A stretch of DNA of 58,037 nt. Source: Flavobacteriaceae bacterium. Its GTDB lineage: Bacteria > Bacteroidota > Bacteroidia > Flavobacteriales > Flavobacteriaceae. The stretch covers positions 1-58,037 of the forward strand of contig JANSXF010000026.1 in the NCBI GenBank assembly GCA_024743095.1, in the 5' to 3' direction. The position numbers and the translations under genes are program-made. This document shows positions 8,631-19,028 of this stretch, piece by piece (the stretch's first letter is position 1; each line of letters opens with the position of its first letter). Under the pieces are notes generated by a model, which was not told the origin of the DNA, made no database searches, and saw only the letters and a list, made by a program, of their open reading frames with translations.

Positions 8631-8659
8631 AAAAGCACCCAAAAACGGGTGCTTTTTTT
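8631..8659 (+). terminator. rplS intrinsic terminator
   Basis: AAAAGCACCC pairs with GGGTGCTTTT across a short A-rich loop, followed by T-run, 22 bp past the rplS stop. Confidence 0.95.
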
Positions 8660-8716
8660 ATGAACAATTGTTAATAACTCCGGTTCATATCATGTTGATT
8701 TTTAATGTCTTGTAAA

Positions 8717-8748
8717 ATTGCAAAATTTGATTTTCTGTTCTACTTTAG
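8717..8748 (+). promoter_or_regulatory. promoter of the putative structured RNA
   Basis: ATTG (8717-8720) and TACTTTAG (8741-8748, seven of eight TAnnTTTG positions by the fixed bases) are 20 bp apart. The expected start, about 8753-8755, coincides with the first base of hairpin 1 at 8754, which strengthens both calls. Confidence 0.5.
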
Positions 8749-8753
8749 ACAAA

Positions 8754-9130
8754 GATATGATAGTGATACCATCACGAACATATCAATTTAAAGTTGACGT
8801 TCTTTAAACTGTGGATTCCCTTTTAATTGGTAACACTACTGATCACAAAAGGAATTTTGACTTGGGAAGTGCTTTGGCAAAACCCAATGAGAAATAATAA
8901 ATTTTATGTGCGGATGGAAGAGCAATTTTCCATTTTGATAAAGTTTAGGAATACAACAGTACAACTTTGAAGAATGCGGTTTAGTTGAAAAATTAAAAGC
9001 ATTGCAAAGTAAACGTCGAAAGGGCAAAAGATGCAGTCTAATAGATTGTAGTTTTGGTACCACCAAACAATCTTGAGTCCTATCTGAAAGCCATCTCCTT
9101 GGTAAAAACAAGGAAATGGCTTTTGTTTTT
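8754..9130 (+). ncRNA. putative novel structured RNA of about 375 nt
   Basis: The region between rplS and icd has no credible gene but folds into consecutive local hairpins, all read by hand. H1 is 8754-8784: GATATG/CATATC, a 3x3 loop, then GTGAT/ATCAC. H2 is 8787-8808: TTTAAAG/CTTTAAA. H3 is 8815-8855: ATTCC-TTTT/AAAAGGAAT with one bulge, then TGGT/ATCA. H4 is 8862-8887: TTGGG/CCCAA, a 3x3 loop, then TGC/GCA. H5 is 8914-8933: eight pairs closed by a GCAA tetraloop. H6 is 8940-8968: AAAGTT/AACTTT. H7 is 8973-9003: AATGC/GCATT, then seven pairs closed by GAAA. H8 is 9043-9073: AGATTGT/ACAATCT, then TTGG/CCAA. The intrinsic terminator is at 9087-9130. A promoter lies directly upstream and icd has its own promoter after it. 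I see none of the tmRNA or RNase P RNA signatures. Whether it is expressed and conserved is unknown. Confidence 0.6.
9087..9130 (+). terminator. intrinsic terminator of the structured RNA
   Basis: AAAGCCAT/ATGGCTTT and TCCTTG/CAAGGA form a 14-pair stem with one mismatch and a 7-nt loop, followed by a T-rich tail. No T-run exists on the other strand, so the orientation is plus. It cannot belong to rplS, which has its own terminator 430 bp earlier. Confidence 0.85.
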
Positions 9131-9197
9131 TAACAAATTATCACTAAAAACCCACACTTTTAGTCACTTCCATTCGTACTTCACCGTCCATATATCG

Positions 9198-9205
9198 TAT
9201 ATTTG
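9198..9205 (+). promoter_or_regulatory. -7 box of icd
   Basis: TATATTTG is a perfect TAnnTTTG match 26 bp before the icd ATG; TTCG at 9173-9176 lies 21 bp upstream as a weak -33 element. Confidence 0.65.
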
Positions 9206-9230
9206 CAACCGCTCAAACAAATACATATAA

Positions 9231-11450
<2,220 letters not shown>

Positions 11451-11474
11451 TCATAATAAATATAAATTAAGAGT

Positions 11475-11507
11475 AAAAGGCAGCCGATTCATGGCTGCCT
11501 TTTATTT
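11475..11507 (+). terminator. icd intrinsic terminator
   Basis: AAAAGGCAGCC pairs with GGCTGCCTTTT across a 7-nt loop, followed by T-rich sequence. Confidence 0.95.
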
Positions 11508-11569
11508 TACCCTTTACTAATGTTAAAATAATCTTCCCTAACTACATTCGTTTTTTCGCTGCCCAATAA

Positions 11570-13972
11570 ATGTTTACTTTTAAAAAAATCAATCGAATGC
11601 CCAGACATCATCTTGCATTTTTGCTAGCCCTGTTTGGGCATTTTTTTGTGATCCAGGCCCAAGAGAGGTACACCCTTAGCGGCACAATCTTCGAAGCATC
11701 CAGCAACGAGTCCTTGATAGGGGTCACAGTGGCCGTTTCCGAGCTTACAACCGGGACTACCACCAACGAGTACGGTTTTTATTCCATAACGCTTCCCGAG
11801 GGAGAATATCAAATCATAGTGAGCTATCTCGGTTTTCAGGAAATTGTACAAACCATTACTCTGAACAAGAATGTGAAGCTAGACTTCAATTTGACCGAAA
11901 AAACGGAAGAACTTCAAGAGGTCGTTGTGAGGGACAATGTGGAAAAACTGGATATTCGCAAACCCCAAATGAGCGTTACCTCTTTGACTTCTAATACTAT
12001 AAAGGAGATTCCCGTGGTACTGGGTGAATCCGATGTTATAAAATCGCTCCTGTTACTCCCCGGAGTCACCAGTGCGGGTGAAGCTTCTTCAGGCTTTAAC
12101 GTGCGGGGGGGCGCAGCGGACCAAAACCTTATTCTCTTGGACGAGGCCACCGTGTTCAATTCCTCACATCTTTTTGGCTTCTTTTCCGTATTCAATCCAG
12201 ACGCGATAAAGGATGTAAAACTCTTTAAGGGTGGAATCCCTGCAAGATATGGTGGACGGGTCTCCTCCGTGCTCGATATCTTTCAAAAAGAAGGGAACAG
12301 CAAAGAATTTAAAGTAAACGGAGGTATTGGTGCGGTCGCGAGTAGATTATTGATAGAGGGGCCCATTCAAAAGGACAAAACTTCTTTTCTAGCGGGAGGA
12401 AGGGCATCCTATGCGCACCTGTTTCTTCCTCTGTTTGATATAGACAATAAGGCCTATTTCTATGATCTTAACACCAAAATTACACATAGAATCAACCAAA
12501 ATAACAGTGTTTTTCTATCCGGATACTTTGGCAGGGATCTTTTTAATGTAAGCGACCGTTTTGTAAACGAATATGGAAATGCGGTGGGTAATTTGAGATG
12601 GAACCATTTGTTTTCCGATAAGCTTTTCTCCAACCTTTCCCTTATTTATTCCGATTACTATTATGGGCTAGAGCTTGATTTTGTGGGCTTTGAGTGGAGC
12701 TCCGGCATCCAAAACTTTAACCTTAAGTACGACCTAAAACACTACTTGAACAACAAACTTCAGTTGAACTACGGAATAAATAGTATCTATTATGTGTTCA
12801 ATCCAGGGAAGATAATTCCCAACAGCCCAGATTCAGGTATTGTTGAAGATCAGCTTACAAAAAAATACGCCAACGAAAATGCCGCCTATATTGATATAGA
12901 ACATGAAATCACGGAAAACCTAAGCATAGAATATGGATTAAGGGCAAGTCAGTTCAGCAGATTTGGGCAGGACGAGTTCTTTGTTTATGCCGATGACAAT
13001 CCCGTGGATTTTGACCCTTTTACCCAAACCTATGGAGAAGCGAACCCCATAGATACCATTAGCCCCGGCCGGAGCGAAACCATGAAATCATTTTTTAATC
13101 TGGAACCCAGGATTTCCTTGTCCTATACATTTAAGGAAAATAACTCCATAAAGGCAAGTTACACCCGATTGGCACAATACTTACACCTGATTTCCAATAC
13201 AAACTCCCCCACCCCTTTGGATGTGTGGACACCCAGCGGCCCGTTTGTGGAGCCACAGCTTTTGGACCAATATGCCTTTGGTTTTTTCAGGAATATCCAA
13301 GAAGGTGCATATAGTTTGGAAGCAGAAACATTCTACAAGACTATCCAAAATAGAATAGATTATATCGACGGTGCCAACCTTATTGCCAATGATGCGATAG
13401 AACAAGTCATATTGAACGGAGAGGCCAGAGCTTACGGTTTGGAGCTGTTGTTTCGAAAAAATGAAGGCCGATTTACAGGCTGGTTGGCCTACACCCTATC
13501 GAAATCTGAGCAAAGGAGTCCAGGAAGGACCACTTTGGAACCCGGAAATAACATGGGACAATGGTACAACACCCCGTACGATAAGACCCACGATCTTTCC
13601 GTTTATGGCAGTTTTGAGCTCAATGAAAAATGGAGTTTCAATGCTAATTTTATCTATCAAACGGGACAGCCGACCAATTATCCGATCGGTCAATTTGAGT
13701 TTGAGGATATGACCGTGCCATACTATGGACTACGGAACAAAGAACGCTTGCCTGATTACCACAGATTGGATGTTTCAGCTATTTTGACCCCAAAACGAAA
13801 TAAGCGGAAGAAAATTCAATCCGAGTGGGTATTCAGTATTTACAATGCGTACAGTCGCAAAAATGCAGCATCCATAAACTTTAGGGAAAATGAGGACACG
13901 GGCAGGAACGAAGCCATTCGGACATCTATTTTCGGAATCATCCCTTCCGTAACCTATAATTTTAAATTTTAA
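11570..13972 (+). CDS. TonB-dependent receptor with carboxypeptidase-like N-terminal domain
   Basis: The 800-residue outer-membrane protein has a signal peptide ending near FVIQAQ (residues 1-30), a carboxypeptidase-regulatory-like beta domain (about 34-115; TLSGTIFEASSNESLIGVTV), a plug (about 120-235; GFNVRGGAADQNLILLDEA and GIPARYGGRVSSVLDI) and a beta-barrel ending in the aromatic YNFKF. It imports an unknown substrate using TonB energy. The next gene, a DUF4249 lipoprotein, starts 4 bp after its stop, a pairing that recurs in Bacteroidota. No SusD partner is present, so it is not a normal polysaccharide locus. Confidence 0.93.
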   Translation: MFTFKKINRMPRHHLAFLLALFGHFFVIQAQERYTLSGTIFEASSNESLIGVTVAVSELTTGTTTNEYGFYSITLPEGEYQIIVSYLGFQEIVQTITLNKNVKLDFNLTEKTEELQEVVVRDNVEKLDIRKPQMSVTSLTSNTIKEIPVVLGESDVIKSLLLLPGVTSAGEASSGFNVRGGAADQNLILLDEATVFNSSHLFGFFSVFNPDAIKDVKLFKGGIPARYGGRVSSVLDIFQKEGNSKEFKVNGGIGAVASRLLIEGPIQKDKTSFLAGGRASYAHLFLPLFDIDNKAYFYDLNTKITHRINQNNSVFLSGYFGRDLFNVSDRFVNEYGNAVGNLRWNHLFSDKLFSNLSLIYSDYYYGLELDFVGFEWSSGIQNFNLKYDLKHYLNNKLQLNYGINSIYYVFNPGKIIPNSPDSGIVEDQLTKKYANENAAYIDIEHEITENLSIEYGLRASQFSRFGQDEFFVYADDNPVDFDPFTQTYGEANPIDTISPGRSETMKSFFNLEPRISLSYTFKENNSIKASYTRLAQYLHLISNTNSPTPLDVWTPSGPFVEPQLLDQYAFGFFRNIQEGAYSLEAETFYKTIQNRIDYIDGANLIANDAIEQVILNGEARAYGLELLFRKNEGRFTGWLAYTLSKSEQRSPGRTTLEPGNNMGQWYNTPYDKTHDLSVYGSFELNEKWSFNANFIYQTGQPTNYPIGQFEFEDMTVPYYGLRNKERLPDYHRLDVSAILTPKRNKRKKIQSEWVFSIYNAYSRKNAASINFRENEDTGRNEAIRTSIFGIIPSVTYNFKF

Positions 13973-13976
13973 CACC

Positions 13977-14870
13977 ATGAAAAAGTTATTGGCTTATCTA
14001 TTTATTGCGCTAATATTCGGTTCCTGTGAAGATGTTGTTGATGTCGGTTTATCGGAAACGGAGTCCAAGTTGGTGGTAGATGGTCTTTTGCGCGTGGACA
14101 AGGAACAGGAATTCATCAATGTGCGCTTAGGCCTAAAAGCCAGTAGTATTTTTTTTGAAGAAAATCAACCCGTGCAGGCAGAGAGCGTGATGATATCCTA
14201 CGGCCAGTTGAACAGCGAAGGTACCTTTGATGCTCTATCCACATCATCCTTGGTGGAAGAAACACCCGGCTCCGGAATTTATATCCCAGACCCGAATTTG
14301 CCTACGGACCAACGAATACGATCTTCGGCCGCTGAACTGGGGACCGTTTTTATATTAGAAATCAATTATCAAGATAGATACTACTTTGCCCAAACAGAAT
14401 ACGTACCGACCGTTCCTTTGGATAATCTGGAACAAGGAGACGAAGTCTTTTTCGATGAAGATCAAACTGAAATCATCGTGACCTTCACGGACGATGGCGA
14501 AGCGGACAATTTTTATGTATTCGATTTTATGTTCGGCGAATTTCAAACGGTAGAGGACGAATTCTTCCAAGGACAACAATTCCAGTTTTCCTTTTTCTAT
14601 GATGACAAGACCGAACCCGGAGACCAGGTGACGGTCAGTATTTTAGGGGCAACACAAGGTTTTTACAATTATATGGACCTAGTGCTTGAGCAAACAGGAA
14701 ATGGCGGAGGGCCTTTTCAGACACCTGTGGCCACGGTTCGAGGCAATGTTTTTGATATTACAGGAGCGGAGAGCGTTACCGTAATCGATGATGTGGAGAA
14801 TCCCAATGATTTTGCACTGGGTTACTTTGCCGTAGTACAAGAATATAAACGCAGCCTTATTATTGAATAG
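13977..14870 (+). CDS. DUF4249 family lipoprotein
   Basis: The 297-residue protein has a short signal peptide and lipobox FGSC (Cys18), so it is a lipoprotein. The following VVDVGLSETESKLVVDGLL and the beta-rich, acidic body fit DUF4249. It begins 4 bp after the TonB receptor gene and must be co-transcribed. By analogy with SusD-type partners it may form a lid or accessory subunit for that receptor; this is inference, and the substrate is unknown. Confidence 0.85.
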   Translation: MKKLLAYLFIALIFGSCEDVVDVGLSETESKLVVDGLLRVDKEQEFINVRLGLKASSIFFEENQPVQAESVMISYGQLNSEGTFDALSTSSLVEETPGSGIYIPDPNLPTDQRIRSSAAELGTVFILEINYQDRYYFAQTEYVPTVPLDNLEQGDEVFFDEDQTEIIVTFTDDGEADNFYVFDFMFGEFQTVEDEFFQGQQFQFSFFYDDKTEPGDQVTVSILGATQGFYNYMDLVLEQTGNGGGPFQTPVATVRGNVFDITGAESVTVIDDVENPNDFALGYFAVVQEYKRSLIIE

Positions 14871-14876
14871 CGCCTT

Positions 14877-16202
14877 CTAGACAAAAGCATAGATTATCAA
14901 AATCATCAAAATACCAACTACACCCTGAACCAAGGTCCCCAAAGTGTGTCCACGCAACGCTGTTTTAACCTTCATACGGGAGAACTGTGAAACCACCCAA
15001 AAATAACTATCGTTGATATGTGAAACCGTCATGGCCCCTGCTCCAATTGCCAGAACAGCCAAGGCCTTATCAGTAATGGAAACCAAACCAAAAGTTTCCA
15101 ATAGCGGTGCAATGATGGCAGATGTGGTAATAATAGCTACGGTTGATGATCCCTGAGCCGTTTTGAGCAATGCTGAAATTGCAAAAGCTATTAAAAGCCC
15201 TCCAATTCCTGTGCTGGACTCCAAATTAATGATGGATGCAATATCCATAGTTCTCAAAATAGCACCAAACGCCCCTCCTGCCCCGGTTATAAGCACAATG
15301 GCCCCTGCCTGCTTGAACGCTTCGGGTACCCATTCCTTTTTCTCTTCCGAAGGAACCTTTCTACCCAACGCAAAAGCAAAGAAAACCCCGATCAACAAGG
15401 CGATTACCGGACTGCCCAAAAAGTTGAAAATTGAGAACACTGCTCCTTTTCCAAAGGGATGGGTCGGATAGTCCACAACAGATTTCATGGCAATCAGAAC
15501 TATCGGGACCAATAAGGGCAAAAAGGCTTGAAAAGGTTTCACGGTGGACTTAACCCCTTCCCAATCCTCCTTTTCTTCGAGCATTTCTTCTTCTGGCAAG
15601 GATTTCCCAATAAATTTTGCCCAAAAATATCCAGAAATGGAAACAGGTATGGCGACCAAGAGTCCAAAGATCAATACCATTCCCAAATCTGCACCAAGAA
15701 TGGCAGCAGCGGCCAAGGGACCCGGCGTAGGAGGTACAAATACGTGGGCGGAATATAGTCCTGTGGCCAAGGCAATGGCAAAAACAAGTACCGGAATCCC
15801 TGTTTTTTTACTGATAGCCTTATTTAACGATGAAAGTATAATGTATCCAGAATCGCAATACACTGGGATTGAAATAACAAACCCAGCTAAATTGATGGCC
15901 AACGGAGAATTCTTTAAACCGATAAGCTTTAAAATACTATTGGCCAATACTTGAGTGCTCCCCGTTTTTTCCAAGTAAATACCGATTACCGTACCAAAAG
16001 CTATCACCAGCCCTATTCCAGAAAGAGTATTTCCAAAGCCCTCTGCCATGGTGGACATGATAGTTACCGGTGCAATTCCCAATAGAAAACCAGAGACCAC
16101 CGCGGCAATGGTCAGAGAAAAGATGGGGTGCATTTTAAATTTTACAGTGGCAACAACAATAAAGAGGACAACAACGCCAAGAACAAGAGTTTCCATGGTC
16201 AA
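14877..16202 (-). CDS. GntP family gluconate:H+ symporter-like permease
   Basis: The 441-residue protein has about 12 hydrophobic spans and GntP family sequence (FVPPTPGPLAAAAILGADLG near residue 160, GSSTVAIITTSAIIAPLL, HINDSYFWVVSQFS). The family takes up gluconate or related sugar acids with protons. No kinase or dehydratase for gluconate is adjacent, so the substrate is uncertain. It converges with the DUF4249 gene with only 6 bp between stops and no terminator hairpin. Confidence 0.9.
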   Translation of the reverse strand: MTMETLVLGVVVLFIVVATVKFKMHPIFSLTIAAVVSGFLLGIAPVTIMSTMAEGFGNTLSGIGLVIAFGTVIGIYLEKTGSTQVLANSILKLIGLKNSPLAINLAGFVISIPVYCDSGYIILSSLNKAISKKTGIPVLVFAIALATGLYSAHVFVPPTPGPLAAAAILGADLGMVLIFGLLVAIPVSISGYFWAKFIGKSLPEEEMLEEKEDWEGVKSTVKPFQAFLPLLVPIVLIAMKSVVDYPTHPFGKGAVFSIFNFLGSPVIALLIGVFFAFALGRKVPSEEKKEWVPEAFKQAGAIVLITGAGGAFGAILRTMDIASIINLESSTGIGGLLIAFAISALLKTAQGSSTVAIITTSAIIAPLLETFGLVSITDKALAVLAIGAGAMTVSHINDSYFWVVSQFSRMKVKTALRGHTLGTLVQGVVGILMILIIYAFV

Positions 16203-16253
16203 TTTTTAGTGCTATATCCTCTAAATATAAGTTAATATTCCTACTTTGGCCTT

Positions 16254-16490
16254 ATGAAGGGAACCAACAAGGAACTTCTGGTAAAGGGAGTAAAATCATT
16301 TGGCTACACAGTACTTGCCATGTTTATGGGGCCATTTTTGATTTATGAAGCATTCAAGAATGAAGGACACCCCTTTTACTGGCCCGTTTTGATTTTAGGC
16401 ATCATCTGCGCCATTTTGGCCATTTACCTAGGATTTAGGTCAGTAGGAATTGTAATGGATGCAGTTTTCGGAAAAAAACAAAAAGATTAA
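16254..16490 (+). CDS. small two-span membrane protein (DUF6095-like)
   Basis: The 78-residue protein has two hydrophobic segments (about residues 14-33 and 40-60), with a YTVLAMFMGPFLIYEAFKN stretch and a lysine-rich C-terminus. I believe it belongs to the small flavobacterial DUF6095 family, from memory. Function unknown. It overlaps the end of the convergent DUF4294 gene by 4 bp. Confidence 0.65.
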   Translation: MKGTNKELLVKGVKSFGYTVLAMFMGPFLIYEAFKNEGHPFYWPVLILGIICAILAIYLGFRSVGIVMDAVFGKKQKD

Positions 16491-17209
16491 TTCCCCGTAT
16501 TGGGCGGTTGGTTCTTCCATTTATTGGAAAGTTGGGCATAATCATAATCCAAAACCGATTTTTGACGCTCCAACCTACTGGCCGCAAAGGCTCGCTGCAA
16601 AATATCCTCTATCAAATAATCCTCGTGCACCTCTTGCGGACGAAATTCCTCCTTTAAACTTATCTTGAACAAACTGGCCGTGGTATTGTACCAAAAGGCA
16701 CGCCATCCGTTCCTCAGATCTTTGACCAGATCAAAAGCGGTCGTGCCTGTTTGACGATGGATCAATTTTACCAAAATCTGACCTTCCGTTCGGGTCAATT
16801 TTTTAAGTTCTTCGGAGAATTCCCCTTCAATATATTTTTGCACCTTTCTGGTATAGCGCCGTTGGTGCCTACGCTTTTTGATGTGCTTGAGACTATCGTT
16901 AAGTTCCACCAATCGTTCGGCCGCCAATTTAGCATATGGATAAACCTTCAACGTTTTCCTTCGAAGAATGTAATACCGCAATTTGTCATCCCGACTGGCA
17001 AAGTCAAGTTTCCCGAAAATATAGACCTCTTCCAGCTCAATGGAACTCATCAAAATGGAATCACCTTCGAACCTAACATAGTAGTCCCCTATGGAATCAT
17101 TGGCAATCGAATCCATCGGAGTTTCAATAGAGTCCCCTTTCGATTCTTGGGTCCATCCGAAGCCATTAATCGTTAAGAAAATAACTAAAAAACAGATACG
17201 TAGCATCAT
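16487..17209 (-). CDS. DUF4294 family secreted protein
   Basis: The 240-residue protein has a signal peptide (about residues 1-20, ending FGWTQ) and the DUF4294 core: LRYYILRRKTLKVYPYAKLA, EGQILVKLIHRQTGTTAFDLVK and GWRAFWYNTTASLFKISLKE. It is rich in charged residues and probably periplasmic. Function unknown. It is divergent from the M42 peptidase gene, a neighbour I recall for this family in other Flavobacteriia. Minus -7 box TACTTTTG at 17232-17239. Confidence 0.85.
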   Translation of the reverse strand: MMLRICFLVIFLTINGFGWTQESKGDSIETPMDSIANDSIGDYYVRFEGDSILMSSIELEEVYIFGKLDFASRDDKLRYYILRRKTLKVYPYAKLAAERLVELNDSLKHIKKRRHQRRYTRKVQKYIEGEFSEELKKLTRTEGQILVKLIHRQTGTTAFDLVKDLRNGWRAFWYNTTASLFKISLKEEFRPQEVHEDYLIEDILQRAFAASRLERQKSVLDYDYAQLSNKWKNQPPNTGN

Positions 17210-17231
17210 ATTTCTTTGTCAAAAGTCTTGC

Positions 17232-17239
17232 CAAAAGTA
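17232..17239 (-). promoter_or_regulatory. -7 box of the DUF4294 gene
   Basis: TACTTTTG on the minus strand, 22 bp before the start at 17209. Confidence 0.55.
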
Positions 17240-17283
17240 AGTATAAAGGTATGATTTGGTTATTAAATAAAAGTGAATATTCT

Positions 17284-17291
17284 TAAGTTTG
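17284..17291 (+). promoter_or_regulatory. -7 box of the M42 peptidase gene
   Basis: TAAGTTTG matches TAnnTTTG and ends 17 bp before the ATG. A TTTG at 17255-17258 is 25 bp upstream, slightly too far for an ideal -33. Confidence 0.5.
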
Positions 17292-17308
17292 TGTTCTAAA
17301 TCAGATAC

Positions 17309-18397
17309 ATGTCAAAAGAGAAAATCATTAACGAAAAATCCCTTGAATTTTTAGAAAAATACCTGAACAATCCATCTCCAACAGGATATGAATGGGAAGG
17401 TCAGAAAATTTGGATGGACTACGTAAAACCGTATGTAGATGAATTTATCACGGATACTTATGGAACTGCCGTAGGTGTCATTAATCCAGACGCAAAATAT
17501 AGGGTGGTCATCGAAGGGCATTCCGATGAAATTTCTTGGTACGTCAACTATATTACCGAAGAAGGATTGCTTTATGTAATCAGAAATGGTGGTAGCGACC
17601 ACCAAATCGCTCCATCAAAATGGGTGGATATCCATACGAAAAACGGTATTGTGAAAGGTGTATTTGGGTGGCCGGCCATCCACACCAGGAACAAGGAAAA
17701 AGAGGAGTCCCCAAAATTGGACAATATTTTTATAGACATTGGCGCCAAGGATAAGGAAGAAGTAGAAAAAATGGGCGTTCATGTGGGTTGCGTAATTACC
17801 TATCCCGACCAATTCCATATTTTGAACAAGGACAAATTTGTTTGCCGTGCCTTGGACAACAGAATGGGTGGTTTTATGATTGCCGAGGTAGCACGCCTGC
17901 TCAAGGAGAACAAAAAGGAGCTGCCTTTTGGATTGTACATTACCAACTCGGTCCAAGAAGAAATAGGGCTTCGTGGTGCTGAAATGATCACACAGACCAT
18001 TAAACCAAATGTGGCCATTGTAACCGATGTGTGTCACGATACCACCACCCCGATGATCAACAAAAAGACAGAGGGTGAAACCAAAATCGGTGAAGGACCT
18101 GTAATTTCTTATGCGCCTGCCGTACAGAACAAACTGCGGGAGCGTATTTTAGAAACGGCAGAATCCAATAAGATTCCGTTCCAACGCAATGCATCATCAC
18201 GCTATACCGGTACAGATACGGACGCTTTTGCTTACAGTAACGGCGGTGTGGCCTCAGCTTTGATCTCACTGCCCCTTCGCTATATGCACACCACTGTAGA
18301 AACTGTACATAAAGACGATGTAGAAAACGTTATCCGTTTGATTTATGAGACATTGTTGAATATTAAGGAGGGAGAAACCTTCAGTTATTTTGATTAA
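17309..18397 (+). CDS. M42 family aminopeptidase / endoglucanase-type metallopeptidase
   Basis: The 362-residue cytoplasmic enzyme keeps the M42 metal and catalytic residues: His in EGHSDEIS, Asp in CRALDNRMGG, the Glu pair in SVQEEIGLRG, Asp in VTDVCHD and His in LRYMHTTVE. The family forms large tetrahedral di-metal aminopeptidases that trim peptides. Length is normal and there is no signal peptide. It has its own promoter and terminator. Confidence 0.93.
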   Translation: MSKEKIINEKSLEFLEKYLNNPSPTGYEWEGQKIWMDYVKPYVDEFITDTYGTAVGVINPDAKYRVVIEGHSDEISWYVNYITEEGLLYVIRNGGSDHQIAPSKWVDIHTKNGIVKGVFGWPAIHTRNKEKEESPKLDNIFIDIGAKDKEEVEKMGVHVGCVITYPDQFHILNKDKFVCRALDNRMGGFMIAEVARLLKENKKELPFGLYITNSVQEEIGLRGAEMITQTIKPNVAIVTDVCHDTTTPMINKKTEGETKIGEGPVISYAPAVQNKLRERILETAESNKIPFQRNASSRYTGTDTDAFAYSNGGVASALISLPLRYMHTTVETVHKDDVENVIRLIYETLLNIKEGETFSYFD

Positions 18398-18431
18398 CTG
18401 ATCATTTTCCATCATCCTGATATTAAAATTT

Positions 18432-18466
18432 GTCGCCTCGAAACTTCTTCTGGGCGACTTTTTTTT
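18432..18466 (+). terminator. intrinsic terminator after the M42 gene
   Basis: GTCGCC pairs with GGCGAC across a 15-nt loop, followed by an eight-T run. Confidence 0.85.
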
Positions 18467-18479
18467 ATCTTTATGTAAT

Positions 18480-19028
18480 ATGGATGACCACGTTGACATT
18501 TTGGACGAGCATGGAAAACCAACAGGAAAATCCTGTTTAAAGTCTGAAGCGCACCGAAAAGGCTTGTTGCATCCAACCGTTCATGTTTGGCTCTATACAC
18601 ACGATGGACGAGTATTGATTCAGCAGCGCGGAAAAGATAAATCTACCCACCCCCTACTTTGGGATGTTTCTGTGGCCGGGCATGTCTCCGCTGGGGAGGA
18701 AATTGTTGCTGCTGCCATTCGCGAAGTGGCGGAAGAAGTTGGACTTACCATTTCGGAATCCGATTTGGAACCTTTGGGCACTTTTAAGGCCATTCACAAA
18801 ATATCCGAGGACTTTATTGATGCGGAATTACACCATATCTTTCTTTGCCAGCTCAGCGTTCCCTTGAACCAACTCGCCAAACAGGCAAGTGAGGTAGAAG
18901 ATTTGGCACTCGTGCCACTTTTTAAGTTCGCCGAGGAAACCTGGGGCTTGGCCAGTATTGGCAAATACGTACCGCACGGCCCCACTTACTACAAAACTAT
19001 CATCAAGGAAATTAAAAATCGGACTTGA
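18480..19028 (+). CDS. Nudix hydrolase (Idi/YfcD-like)
   Basis: The 182-residue protein carries an intact Nudix box (GHVSAGEEIVAAAI then REVAEEVGL, about residues 68-90) in the layout of the isopentenyl-diphosphate isomerase-like branch: MDDHVDILDEHGKPTG at the start and HPTVHVWLYTHDGRVLIQQR. It probably hydrolyses a nucleoside diphosphate derivative; the substrate is unknown. TATCTTTA (18466-18473) ends 6 bp before the ATG, suggesting a leaderless mRNA. Its end overlaps the convergent hisS end by 17 bp. Confidence 0.9.
   Translation: MDDHVDILDEHGKPTGKSCLKSEAHRKGLLHPTVHVWLYTHDGRVLIQQRGKDKSTHPLLWDVSVAGHVSAGEEIVAAAIREVAEEVGLTISESDLEPLGTFKAIHKISEDFIDAELHHIFLCQLSVPLNQLAKQASEVEDLALVPLFKFAEETWGLASIGKYVPHGPTYYKTIIKEIKNRT

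Noticed and set aside
8836..9111. 91-residue minus-strand ORF in the rplS-icd gap
   Set aside because: Its composition is unlike the neighbours (many Cys, His, Pro, Leu), it matches no family I know, and the stretch is better explained by plus-strand hairpins, promoter and terminator.
8754..9130. The structured RNA as tmRNA, RNase P RNA or a decayed gene
   Set aside because: No tRNA-like ends or tag reading frame, no RNase P conserved cores, and the short open stretches in all frames do not join into a recognisable protein.
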